21,318 bases of DNA, from the IMG/VR virus record IMGVR_UViG_3300027896_000265, positions 1 to 21,318 of that record. One strand, given 5' to 3'. The stretch is from a virus. The notes under the pieces are model-generated. The model saw only the letters and a program-made list of their open reading frames with translations, did no database searches and was not told the DNA's origin. The translations under genes and the position numbers were made by a program. Of the stretch, positions 14,362 through 21,318 are shown in pieces; positions within the stretch are counted from its first letter, which is position 1; each line of letters opens with the position of its first letter.

Positions 14362-16062
14362 ATGTATCCAATAGAATATAAAGATAGTGTAAGCGACCAA
14401 ACAACTACAACAGGTACAGGTACAGTAACTATTACTGGAATTGCTAATACAGGTTGTCGAACTATAGCAAGCGCACATACAACTGGTGCGACTATTCATT
14501 ATCGTATACAAGATTCAACTAACACTAATTGGGAAGTTGGTGAAGGGGTTTGGACATCTTCAGGTTCTACTTTAACAAGAGTAACTATTTCTGCTTCGAG
14601 TAATAGTGGTAGTTTAGTTAGTTTTGCTTCTGGAACTAAAACTGTTATGACAGGTATGGGTTCTACTGATATACAATCTCTATGTACAAGAACTTTACCT
14701 ATAACTATAACAGGAACTCTCCTAAGCAACCCAAATATAACTTTTAGTTCTCCAAGAACAATAGTAGTAAATAATATTCTTTATTGGTTTCCTAATGAGA
14801 GATTTTCATATGATTATACTGAACTAACTCCTATGCCAGTAGGACGTACTATAGGCCTAACTACTTTTAATTCTTCTTCCCCTGCACTAGATACATTAAG
14901 TTTAGAGCAATGTCCTTTACTTACCTCTGTTAATCTATCTACAGCTAAGTATATATATTCTGTATTGTTAGATCAACTTCCTATATTAACTACTATAAAC
15001 TTTTCTTCTGCTATAGGATTTAATGACATAACGTTATCTTATCTTCCTAGCATAACATCAGTGAGTTTTTCTTCTATGATAGAGATTATCTATAATCTTA
15101 GATTAAGTTTTTTATCTACTTGTACTTCTATTTCTTTCCCTGTTTTAGTTAATAGCCCAATTACTATAGATCATTTTCCTCTACTAACTTCAATATATTT
15201 TCCCTTATTACAGTATAGTAATGATTTATTTATATCCTATTGTGATATTTTAACAAGTATATCTTTTCCATCTTTAACTACAGGAGAAAGTATAAATATA
15301 ATTTATAATAATAGTTTAACTTCTATTTCTTTTGCTGTTCTAACAGCTTGTACAGGAGATAGTATTATACAATTTTGTCCTCTTCTTACTTCTATTTCTG
15401 CTCCTTCCCTTCTTTATACAACTCAATCTCTAACCATACAAGAAAATGCTACTTTAGCTACTATAAGTTTCCCAGCTTTAGTTGCCTTAAATAATGGTAT
15501 AATTATAGATTTTTTACCTTTATTATCTTCACTTAGTCTTCCTTCTCTTACTTATGCTAATATTTTAATGATAGGTGATATTTATGAAGCTACTAATAAT
15601 CTACCACTTTTAACATCTATATCTTTTCCTGTTCTTGATTCTATAGTTAGTTTTAGTTGTGGTGGTAAATCTATAACAAGTTTTTATTTACCACTTTTAA
15701 CAAAAATAGATTCTTTTCTTATTTATGATACTTTAGCTACTTCTATAAGTTTACCAGCACTACTACACCTAGGTACTTTTGACCTTCTACATTTGAATAC
15801 TACTCCTTCATCAGCAACAACAGTTAGTTTTAATTCAGGTTTACTTTCTGTAACTGGTTCGATACAAATAGATTATCCATTAACTCAAGTATCTGTTGAT
15901 GGTATATTAGCTTCTTTGGTAGCATTAAATGGCTCAAGCGGAACTACTTTATTTAATTCAGGTGTAGTTGCACTAGAGGGTTTATGTTCTGCGCCTAGTT
16001 CTACTGGCTACACTAATGCAGCCACCCTTGTTGCTCGTGGCGTTACCGTTACAACAAACTAA
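14362..16062 (+). CDS. Tail fibre-like protein with leucine-rich solenoid, 566 aa
   Basis: Residues 1-105 are a virion-attachment type domain common at the N-terminus of phage fibres: YPIEYKDSVSDQTTTTGTGT, then RIQDSTNTNWEVGEG, TLTRVTI, SASSNSG and FASGTKTVMTGM. Residues about 185-470 form 11 or more repeats of 22-23 residues with the core LTSISFPSL, like BspA/receptor-L leucine-rich solenoids, so ligand contact is likely there. Residues about 505-566 (VDGILASLVALNG, then VVALEGLCSAPSSTGYTNAA) form a separate C-terminal module. The start has AAAGG 6 nt upstream. Its product probably recognises a host surface structure; the ligand is unknown. Codon use is as in its neighbours. Confidence 0.8.
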   Translation: MYPIEYKDSVSDQTTTTGTGTVTITGIANTGCRTIASAHTTGATIHYRIQDSTNTNWEVGEGVWTSSGSTLTRVTISASSNSGSLVSFASGTKTVMTGMGSTDIQSLCTRTLPITITGTLLSNPNITFSSPRTIVVNNILYWFPNERFSYDYTELTPMPVGRTIGLTTFNSSSPALDTLSLEQCPLLTSVNLSTAKYIYSVLLDQLPILTTINFSSAIGFNDITLSYLPSITSVSFSSMIEIIYNLRLSFLSTCTSISFPVLVNSPITIDHFPLLTSIYFPLLQYSNDLFISYCDILTSISFPSLTTGESINIIYNNSLTSISFAVLTACTGDSIIQFCPLLTSISAPSLLYTTQSLTIQENATLATISFPALVALNNGIIIDFLPLLSSLSLPSLTYANILMIGDIYEATNNLPLLTSISFPVLDSIVSFSCGGKSITSFYLPLLTKIDSFLIYDTLATSISLPALLHLGTFDLLHLNTTPSSATTVSFNSGLLSVTGSIQIDYPLTQVSVDGILASLVALNGSSGTTLFNSGVVALEGLCSAPSSTGYTNAATLVARGVTVTTN

Positions 16063-16072
16063 GAGAATAAAT

Positions 16073-16477
16073 ATGTGGCATTTAATTTATAAAGATATAG
16101 AAGTACTCCATATTATAGAAAGTACAGTAACCCCACAAACTATCTATAGTATCTTTAGTGCAGCAACAAAAGAAGAATGTTTAGTACAAGCTAAAACTTT
16201 AGGTTTATCTTTTCCTACTATTCTTCCTACTGATATGACAGAAAAGAAATTTATAACAGCTAAGTTTATAAAATTATTTACACAAGCTGAATGGATTTCT
16301 TGTCTTTCTTTTACCTATTCAGGTACAGGTAATGTTATAGCAATGATACTCATGATGAGGGTGCAAACACAACCAGAGATAGACCTACATCATATAGATA
16401 CAATTAATGGTATTAATTTTTGGGTACAAGTAGGTTGCTTAACCGAGCAACGAGCTAGCATTATCCTTAACTCATAA
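16073..16477 (+). CDS. Conserved small phage protein of unknown function, 134 aa
   Basis: The frame is open from 16016, but the first ATG that does not overlap the fibre gene is 16073 (MWHLIYKDIEVLHI), with AAGAGA 6 nt upstream. It is taken as the start. The last 70 residues (KFIKLFTQAEWISCLSF, then TQPEIDLHHIDTINGINFWV and CLTEQRASIILNS) follow a pattern found in many small phage proteins encoded after fibre or tail genes: an FT..E helix, a middle helix, a vDl segment and a closing helix ending aL/iL. That family has no known function. Placement after the fibre suggests a virion component or fibre-assembly helper. Confidence 0.7.
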   Translation: MWHLIYKDIEVLHIIESTVTPQTIYSIFSAATKEECLVQAKTLGLSFPTILPTDMTEKKFITAKFIKLFTQAEWISCLSFTYSGTGNVIAMILMMRVQTQPEIDLHHIDTINGINFWVQVGCLTEQRASIILNS

Positions 16478-16489
16478 TTAAGGTTATTT

Positions 16490-16909
16490 ATGATTTTAGG
16501 TTATTCTCCTTTAGGTATTTCTCCACTTAGTATAGGAATAATAGCTCCTAGTGGGATAACTTTAGTTATTTCTTCTTTAAATCAAACTAATATACTTACT
16601 ACTACCTCTTTATCAGCCTATATATTAAGAGTAGCCCAAAACAGAAGTGTTATTTTAGATTTTGGTACTGGGAATAATACAGCTACAGTTTTTATATCTG
16701 ACTCTACTATAACTAGCACAGCTAAGGTAGATACTATGGTAAGAGCTGATGATACTACTTCAGATCATACAGCTAATGACCATAAATATTTTCCTTGTTT
16801 TGCACAACTAATAGCTGTTCCTATTGGTACTACAGGTATACAATTAACTGGTAGCAGCGATCATAAATTAACAGGTACTTTTAAAGTCCGTGTGGTATGG
16901 AGTAACTAA
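16490..16909 (+). CDS. Beta-rich virion protein, paralogue A, 139 aa
   Basis: Residues 1-30 (ILGYSPLGISPLSIG) are a Leu/Gly/Pro segment resembling short anchor motifs at the N-terminus of phage structural proteins. Residues about 50-139 form a beta domain with DFGTGNNTATVFISDSTIT, then ADDTTSDHTANDHKYFPCF and a closing KLTGTFKVRVVWSN. This domain is repeated in the next gene, with about the same spacing of DFG/NFG, SHT..DH and GTF.VR.VWS. AAGGT lies 6 nt upstream of the ATG. The family is commonly seen in phage fibre or virion regions; function not established. No catalytic motif is visible. Confidence 0.7.
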   Translation: MILGYSPLGISPLSIGIIAPSGITLVISSLNQTNILTTTSLSAYILRVAQNRSVILDFGTGNNTATVFISDSTITSTAKVDTMVRADDTTSDHTANDHKYFPCFAQLIAVPIGTTGIQLTGSSDHKLTGTFKVRVVWSN

Positions 16910-17203
16910 ATGTCAAATGGTCAAGGACAAGCAACTATTAATTTTGGTTCTGGTCAAGGTTCTAATGAAGCAAGTGTAGTTGTTACTGGTCAAACAAGTA
17001 TAAGTTCTACTTCTAATCTGGAAGCTTATACTATGGCTTCAGATACAACAACAAGTCATACAGCAGGAGATCATCAGTATTTAGGTTTATTTGCTAATTT
17101 TACTTGTGGTACAATAGTAGTAGGAACAGGTTTTACAATTTATGCTAGAACTTTACAAAAGTTATCTGGCACTTTTATCGTTCGTTGGGTTTGGTCAGAT
17201 TAA
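16910..17203 (+). CDS. Beta-rich virion protein, paralogue B, 97 aa
   Basis: This protein consists almost wholly of the domain that forms the C-terminal part of the previous product: NFGSGQGSNEASVVV, TTTSHTAGDHQYLGLFA, then KLSGTFIVRWVWSD. It starts directly after the previous stop (TAAATG), so coupling is likely. The pair looks like an old tandem duplication, diverged but keeping strand and loop pattern. A virion protein that oligomerises with its neighbour is the simplest idea. No known enzyme motif is visible. Confidence 0.68.
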   Translation: MSNGQGQATINFGSGQGSNEASVVVTGQTSISSTSNLEAYTMASDTTTSHTAGDHQYLGLFANFTCGTIVVGTGFTIYARTLQKLSGTFIVRWVWSD

Positions 17204-17212
17204 GGAAATATT

Positions 17213-18718
17213 ATGAGTTTAGATGTAGATATAGTTGGTGGTACAACAGGTAATAAGGCCGAAGTTAATACCAGTAACCAACTTAAAGTAATTTTAGAAA
17301 CAAATGCGGTAACTAATCCACAAAACGTAGGAGTTATTAGAACTTATACAGAGAATGATGAAGGTATTATTTCTGGTACTCCTTTTCTTAAAGCTAATGA
17401 GACTTCACAAGACTTTAGATTAAGAGTTGGTACTGATACTTTACTCTTTAATGATAACTTTAATGCTTCTACACAAAATACAACTAACTGGTTATATACT
17501 TTTACTACTTTAACAGCTTCCCAACCTGGAGCTGGTACTTTAAACTTTGGTACAGTACAAGGAACTGCTGCTAGTATGGGTGCGTCTATGCGTACCTTTC
17601 AGTATTTCCCAGTTATTGGTACTTTTCCTTTAGCTATACAGTTTACTGCTGGTCAATTTACTGCTGCTTTAGTAACAAATGAAGTTTTCTTAATGGGTTT
17701 AGGTGTTCCTTCAACTGGTGGTTATACTCCTCCTACTGATGGTACTTGGTTTCAAATTACTCCTTCTGGTTTAATTGGAGTACTCAACTTTAATGGTACA
17801 ACTACCCAAACAGGTACTTTAGCTACCCTAGCTTCTCTATCTATAGGTGAGTTAGATAAATTCTCTATTGTAGTTGGTATACAAGAAGTAGAATTTTGGA
17901 AAAATGATATACTACTAGGAGCAATTTCATATGGTGTTGTCCCTTCTTCTGTTAATACACAATTTCCAGTAGCATCAGGACAACCTTTCTTAAGTACATC
18001 TTTACCTATTTTTATGATGAAGTATTGTACTGGAGCTGTTTCTAATACTAATACTATGCGTGTAGGTAATGTTTCAGTAAATCAACTTGATTTAGTAAGT
18101 AATAAACCTTGGGCAACTCAACAAGCTCTTATGGGTTTAGCTGGTTATCTTGGTCAAAATGGTCAAACTCAAGGTAAAACTTCTGTTTGGGCTAATAATA
18201 CTGCTCCAACTGCGGTTGCTTTAACTAATACTGCTGCTTCTTTTACTGGTTTAGGTGGTATTGGTGCTATTTTACCTACTTTAACAGCTCAAAATGATGG
18301 TATTTTATTCTCATACCAGAATCCAGCACCTAGTATAAATATTACAGGTAGAAACTTGGTTATAACTGGTGTTCAGTTACAAGGAGCAGTATCAGTTATC
18401 CTAGCTGGTGGGCCTGTTACTTATGCTTATGCTTTAGCCTTTGGTATGACTTCTTTAACTCAGGTAACTACTGAAACTGCTTCTTTTGCTACTGCTACTA
18501 CCCATGCACCAAGAATAGTACCAATAGGTATAGAAAACTATGTTGTTACTGCTGCTGCTGGTACTTTAGGAAGTCCTGCTGGTATAACTTTAAAACTTAA
18601 TACCCCAGTAGTAGTAAGATCGGGGGAGTTTGTAGCTATACTTGCTAGAAATATTGGTACTGTTACTACTACTGGTGCTATAACAGTAGTAGCATCTATA
18701 GATTCTTACTGGGAATAA
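17213..18718 (+). CDS. Large beta-rich virion or fibre protein, 501 aa
   Basis: Residues 1-70 (MSLDVDIVGGTTGNKAEVN, then ENDEGIISGTPFLKANETSQ) form an N-terminal attachment-like part. Residues about 70-290 include DFRLRVGTDTLLFNDNFNAS and many short strands, plus AILVG-like WKNDILLGAIS, consistent with a jelly-roll or lectin-like sandwich. Residues about 330-501 form a second sandwich, ending VASIDSYWE. It is rich in Thr, Gly, Asn and Val with few charged residues, typical of proteins at the tail tip or capsid surface. AAGGAA lies 6 nt upstream of the ATG. The family resembles virion proteins seen in many uncultured phages; ligand and location are not known. Confidence 0.7.
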   Translation: MSLDVDIVGGTTGNKAEVNTSNQLKVILETNAVTNPQNVGVIRTYTENDEGIISGTPFLKANETSQDFRLRVGTDTLLFNDNFNASTQNTTNWLYTFTTLTASQPGAGTLNFGTVQGTAASMGASMRTFQYFPVIGTFPLAIQFTAGQFTAALVTNEVFLMGLGVPSTGGYTPPTDGTWFQITPSGLIGVLNFNGTTTQTGTLATLASLSIGELDKFSIVVGIQEVEFWKNDILLGAISYGVVPSSVNTQFPVASGQPFLSTSLPIFMMKYCTGAVSNTNTMRVGNVSVNQLDLVSNKPWATQQALMGLAGYLGQNGQTQGKTSVWANNTAPTAVALTNTAASFTGLGGIGAILPTLTAQNDGILFSYQNPAPSINITGRNLVITGVQLQGAVSVILAGGPVTYAYALAFGMTSLTQVTTETASFATATTHAPRIVPIGIENYVVTAAAGTLGSPAGITLKLNTPVVVRSGEFVAILARNIGTVTTTGAITVVASIDSYWE

Positions 18719-18721
18719 CAA

Positions 18722-20026
18722 ATGTCCTTACTTTTACTTATAACTTCTTTTGCACCAGCTCCAGTTACATTAACTTCTACTAATGTTTCTAGTTCTGTTG
18801 CTTTAAGTAGTGTAAGTTTAATAGGATCAACTACTAATTTAGTAGCTGCTAATGTGGCAGCTACTTTAATTCTTTCTTCTGTGAGTTTAGCTGCTAATAA
18901 TTCTCTAGTTTTAGCAAATACAAGCCAAACTGACATACTTTCTACAGTAAATTTAGTAACTCAATCTACTTTAAGTCTAGCTAACCTATCTCAAGCTAAT
19001 ACTTTAACAACTACAGTTATTTCTGTAGCTATAAATCTTATTTTAGCTAGTTTAACTCAAGCAAATACTCTTGGAACTGTTAATTTAACTCAACAAAACA
19101 GATTAACTTTAGCTAATTTAGCTGAAGCAGTTACTTTAAGTACTGTAATTTTAACTCAACAAAATAGTTTAGTTCTAGCAAATACTACTCAAAGTAATAT
19201 TTTAACTAGTCCAACTTTAGTACAACAAAATAATTTAGCTCTTTCTAATCTTAGCCAAGCAAATACATTAGCAACTGTAGGTTTAACTCAAGCAAGTCTA
19301 TTAAGTTTAGTTTCTCTTACACAAACTAGTATACTTTCGACAGTTATCCTTAATACAATTCTTAGTTTATCTTCTAATAATCTAAGCCAAGTTGATATTC
19401 TTACAAGTCCTAGTTTAATCCAACAAAACTTCTTAAGTTTACTTAATATAGCTGAAGCTAATACTATTTCTGTTGTAACTTTAAGCCAACAAAATAACTT
19501 AACTATTCAAAGTGTTACTGAAAGTAGAAGTTTAAGTTCTCCTACCTTATCTACAGCTAATACTTTACTTTTAGCTAACTTAGCTCAAGCAGAGGGACTT
19601 TCTGCTGTTAATATAACAATGAACTTAACTTTATCTCCTAACTCTATTATAGAGTCAGAGACTTTAGGTACAGTTAATTTAATACAAAACTTAGTTCTTA
19701 ATATTAATAGCTTACTAGAATCTAGGGTATTACAAAATGTAAATTTACAACAAGCAAATACTTTAGCTATAGGAAATATATATTTACAATCTAACTTAAC
19801 TAATGTAAACTTGGCTCAAGATTATATATTATTTGCTAATAATATACTTCAATCTATTAGTCTTGATAATATAGTTTTACCTCCTGAAATCTTTATATTA
19901 AAGATAGAAGAAAAAGTTATCTATATGATAAATATAGGAAATGAAATAATAGTTATGAATGTAACTCAATCTGGCATAGTAGGAGTTCCTTCTACACCTG
20001 ATAAAATTAATGTAGTATCTGAATAA
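18722..20026 (+). CDS. Virion-type protein of seventeen 22-residue repeats, 434 aa
   Basis: After residues 1-9, residues 10-384 split into 17 consecutive repeats. Sixteen are exactly 22 residues and one (32-54) is 23. The consensus is roughly L.LANLSQANTLSTV.LTQQ, with alternating short strands and polar turns, suggesting a beta solenoid or triple-stranded fibre shaft. Residues 385-434 (PPEIFILKIEEKVIYMINIG onward) are different and may form a cap. Similar Leu/Gln/Ala/Thr repeats occur in phage structural proteins, without known function. The predicted protein has almost no charge in the repeats. It follows the 501-aa protein by 3 bp. It is coherent in frame throughout despite repeated DNA, so selection keeps the register. 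Confidence 0.78.
   Translation: MSLLLLITSFAPAPVTLTSTNVSSSVALSSVSLIGSTTNLVAANVAATLILSSVSLAANNSLVLANTSQTDILSTVNLVTQSTLSLANLSQANTLTTTVISVAINLILASLTQANTLGTVNLTQQNRLTLANLAEAVTLSTVILTQQNSLVLANTTQSNILTSPTLVQQNNLALSNLSQANTLATVGLTQASLLSLVSLTQTSILSTVILNTILSLSSNNLSQVDILTSPSLIQQNFLSLLNIAEANTISVVTLSQQNNLTIQSVTESRSLSSPTLSTANTLLLANLAQAEGLSAVNITMNLTLSPNSIIESETLGTVNLIQNLVLNINSLLESRVLQNVNLQQANTLAIGNIYLQSNLTNVNLAQDYILFANNILQSISLDNIVLPPEIFILKIEEKVIYMINIGNEIIVMNVTQSGIVGVPSTPDKINVVSE
18749..19873 (+). repeat. Tandem repeat array, 66-bp period, inside the repeat-protein gene
   Basis: DNA corresponding to the 17 protein repeats. The nucleotide copies have diverged in the third position and share short tracts such as actcaacaaaa. 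The regular protein period with loose DNA identity points to old expansion followed by selection. Confidence 0.8.
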
Positions 20027-20045
20027 CCAAACTAAAGGAAATACA

Positions 20046-20279
20046 ATGACAGACAAAATACAAATTCGAGTTACTATTGCTGGAGGTTTTCAGCATGATT
20101 ATGTAACTTATTCTTTCGGTGATGTATCAACAGAACCTTATGAACTAGGTTTATATTTTATTAAAGCTGGTTGGGCAGAAGATACTTCTGGAGTTATTCC
20201 AAGTGAACATCCTAGTTCTACTGATATTATTCTTGCTCCAGTTAATCTGGTAGCAGCAACACCTGTAACAGGGGTATAA
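20046..20279 (+). CDS. Small conserved-type phage protein, 77 aa
   Basis: A short beta-rich product with strands MTDKIQIRVTIAGG and YVTYSFGDV, then a YELGLYFIKAGWAED segment of a type that recurs in small virion-region proteins of uncultured phages. The C-terminus (ILAPVNLVAATPVTGV) is uncharged. AAAGGA lies 7 nt before the ATG. It is compactly placed between the repeat protein and the next beta protein, so co-expression is likely. Function is not known. Confidence 0.6.
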   Translation: MTDKIQIRVTIAGGFQHDYVTYSFGDVSTEPYELGLYFIKAGWAEDTSGVIPSEHPSSTDIILAPVNLVAATPVTGV

Positions 20280-20282
20280 TAA

Positions 20283-20660
20283 ATGGCTACTCAAAAATAT
20301 GTATCTTCAGGAATGGTTAATGGTGGTCTTACTGCTACAGCAACTTGTAATAGGGTAACTGTTCTATCAGGTTTATCTGCTACTCCTGTTTTATCAGATA
20401 TAACTACTACTTATAAACTAGCTACTGGTTCTATGACTGCTGGTACTGATTTGCCTATTACTGCTGGTACTGGTGATAGTCGCCTAGTAACAGTTGCTTC
20501 CCACTCTGGTTTATCTATAACTACTTCTGGTACTGCTGTTATGATAGCTATTGATAATGGTACTGACTTTATTGTTACTACTTGTACAAGTCAAGCTTTA
20601 ACTTCAGGTGGTACTGTAACAGTTCCTTCGTTTACCCAAACAATCGGACCTTCTGCATAG
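20283..20660 (+). CDS. Beta-rich phage protein with SGLP-like domain, 125 aa
   Basis: Thr/Ser/Gly-rich throughout and predicted to be all beta. The segment GTDLPITAGTGDSRLVTVAS, then SGLSITTSGTAVMIAIDNGTDFIV and the end FTQTIGPSA match a pattern found in small proteins of unknown function near phage fibre genes. No charged catalytic set is visible. It begins 3 bp after the previous stop with GGGGT upstream. It is probably a virion or tail-tip component; the exact role is unknown. Confidence 0.62.
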   Translation: MATQKYVSSGMVNGGLTATATCNRVTVLSGLSATPVLSDITTTYKLATGSMTAGTDLPITAGTGDSRLVTVASHSGLSITTSGTAVMIAIDNGTDFIVTTCTSQALTSGGTVTVPSFTQTIGPSA

Positions 20661-20676
20661 TTGTAGTTATAAAACT

Positions 20677-20704
20677 AATACTTCTAGTTTAGGCTAGAAG
20701 TATT
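20677..20704 (+). promoter_or_regulatory. 11-bp stem-loop between two fibre-region genes
   Basis: AATACTTCTAG (20677-20687) pairs perfectly with CTAGAAGTATT (20694-20704) around a 6-nt loop. No T-run follows; instead AGGAG for the next ATG begins 2 nt after the stem. It may protect mRNA or modulate translation of the next gene. Confidence 0.65.
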
Positions 20705-20716
20705 CTAGGAGTTGTT

Positions 20717-21241
20717 ATGCTTTATAGTGTAGTTAATGGCACACAAGTTAGTCTTACTCATGATACAAATGAGAAGAATATTTTTACTTTGGTTTATAGA
20801 CCTGAAACTTGGACTGCTAGTGAAGAAGTAATACAAGGAGATAGGTTATATATACCAACTATTCCTAATGGTTGTATGTATACTGCTGCTCAAGGTGGTA
20901 TTACTGGTTTAGTTGAACCTGTTTGGAATACTGGTAAAGGTACTATTACTACAAGTGGTAGTGTTAAATTCCAAGCTTTACCTTATAATTTAATGTTAAA
21001 TACAGGTGATATAATACAAGCTGATGCTACTAATAGTATTCCTGCTTATCAAATTATCTTACCTACAGGTGTAACTATAGATAGTGTTGGCTTAATTAAT
21101 AGTTCTTCTTTACATTTTAGGATAATTACTTCTCCTAGTAGTGGTACTTTTAGCATAACTATTAGAGTTAGTGTGCTAAAATCAAGTGGGATTTACACCC
21201 TCCACGACTCCACCCTAAACTTCACCATCCAAACCAACTAA
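20717..21241 (+). CDS. Fibre-region protein with carbohydrate-binding-like and Ig-like domains, 174 aa
   Basis: Residues 25-90 contain YRPETWTASEEVIQGDRLYI, NGCMYTAAQGGITGLVEPVW and a GTITTSGSVKFQAL stretch. This is the W..s..v..Gd.v.p...nG..Y....gG.sG..EP.W pattern found in many phage fibre and decoration proteins, likely a small surface-binding domain. Residues about 95-174 resemble an Ig-like sandwich, ending DSTLNFTIQTN. AGGAG lies 5 nt upstream of the ATG. Codons 159-174 use C in the third position in 13 of 16 cases, unlike the rest of the gene; the protein pattern stays sensible through this change. It is the last gene in the window. Confidence 0.7.
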   Translation: MLYSVVNGTQVSLTHDTNEKNIFTLVYRPETWTASEEVIQGDRLYIPTIPNGCMYTAAQGGITGLVEPVWNTGKGTITTSGSVKFQALPYNLMLNTGDIIQADATNSIPAYQIILPTGVTIDSVGLINSSSLHFRIITSPSSGTFSITIRVSVLKSSGIYTLHDSTLNFTIQTN

Positions 21242-21318
21242 TTCACCAAACCTCTAAAAAACCACCTCTAAGCAATTTTAACCTCTAAGCCACCCTAACA
21301 CCTTAACCTAAAATTATC
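21242..21318. other. C-rich, G-poor non-coding tail with short CCTCTAA-like repeats
   Basis: There is no gene. Units CCTCTAA occur at 21251, 21265 and 21282, followed by CCCTAA (21293), CCTTAA (21301) and CCTAAA (21307). Only two G occur. It continues the compositional change that begins inside the previous gene. Confidence 0.6.

Noticed and set aside
18749-19873. CRISPR-like or satellite array
   Set aside because: The repeats are coding, 66-bp period, with no constant repeat and unique spacer pattern; it is a repeat protein.
21251-21313. Telomere-like CCCTAA repeats marking a linear genome end
   Set aside because: Units are irregular (7-8 and 6 nt, variable sequence) and few; the composition break is reported but a telomere is not supported.
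1-21318. tRNA genes, CRISPR arrays, insertion sequences, integrase or attachment sites, diversity-generating retroelement
   Set aside because: No cloverleaf-like sequence, transposase, integrase, reverse transcriptase or repeat pair was recognised by eye.

Overview
The window is a stretch of an AT-rich tailed dsDNA bacteriophage (or prophage) genome. It holds the DNA-packaging, head and tail genes of a lambda-like siphovirus and a separate block of fibre-type genes. Lambda-family parts are recognisable by sequence or position: GpA-type large terminase, gpW-like connector, B-type portal, D-like decoration protein, E-like capsid protein, and Z, U, V, G/GT and H equivalents. No contractile sheath, integrase, replication gene or tRNA was seen. 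Reading frames fit the standard bacterial code, with TAA, TAG and TGA all used as stops. Lambda-type modules of this kind are commonest in phages of Gram-negative bacteria, but nothing in the window identifies the host.

Layout. Leftward block (14002 down to the left edge): small terminase, large terminase, a lysozyme-fold protein that has lost its catalytic residues, gpW-like connector, portal, protease-scaffold fusion, decoration protein, major capsid protein, a pair of covarying RNA hairpins, Z-like protein, a small connector, a U-like terminator protein, a 50-residue ORF, major tail protein, a strong intrinsic terminator, tail assembly chaperones G and GT joined by a -1 frameshift, and the tape measure protein, which runs off the left edge. 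Genes are packed tightly, often with ATGA or TAATG overlaps.

At about 14003-14087 the two blocks diverge from a small region that reads as two overlapping sigma70-type promoters sharing one -10 element. The rightward block (14088-21241) encodes a small one-pass membrane protein, a leucine-rich solenoid fibre, a small conserved phage protein, two tandem paralogous beta proteins, a large beta-rich structural protein, a protein made of seventeen 22-residue repeats, and three small beta-rich virion-type proteins. This block is probably the adsorption apparatus.

The observations most worth following are: the A AAA AAC slippery site followed by an 11-bp hairpin in G/GT; the tandem hairpins after the capsid gene, whose two copies differ by compensatory base-pair changes; the catalytically dead GH24 protein inside the packaging operon; the shared-element divergent promoter; the regular 22-residue repeat protein; and an abrupt change to C-rich, G-poor sequence in the last 128 bases.
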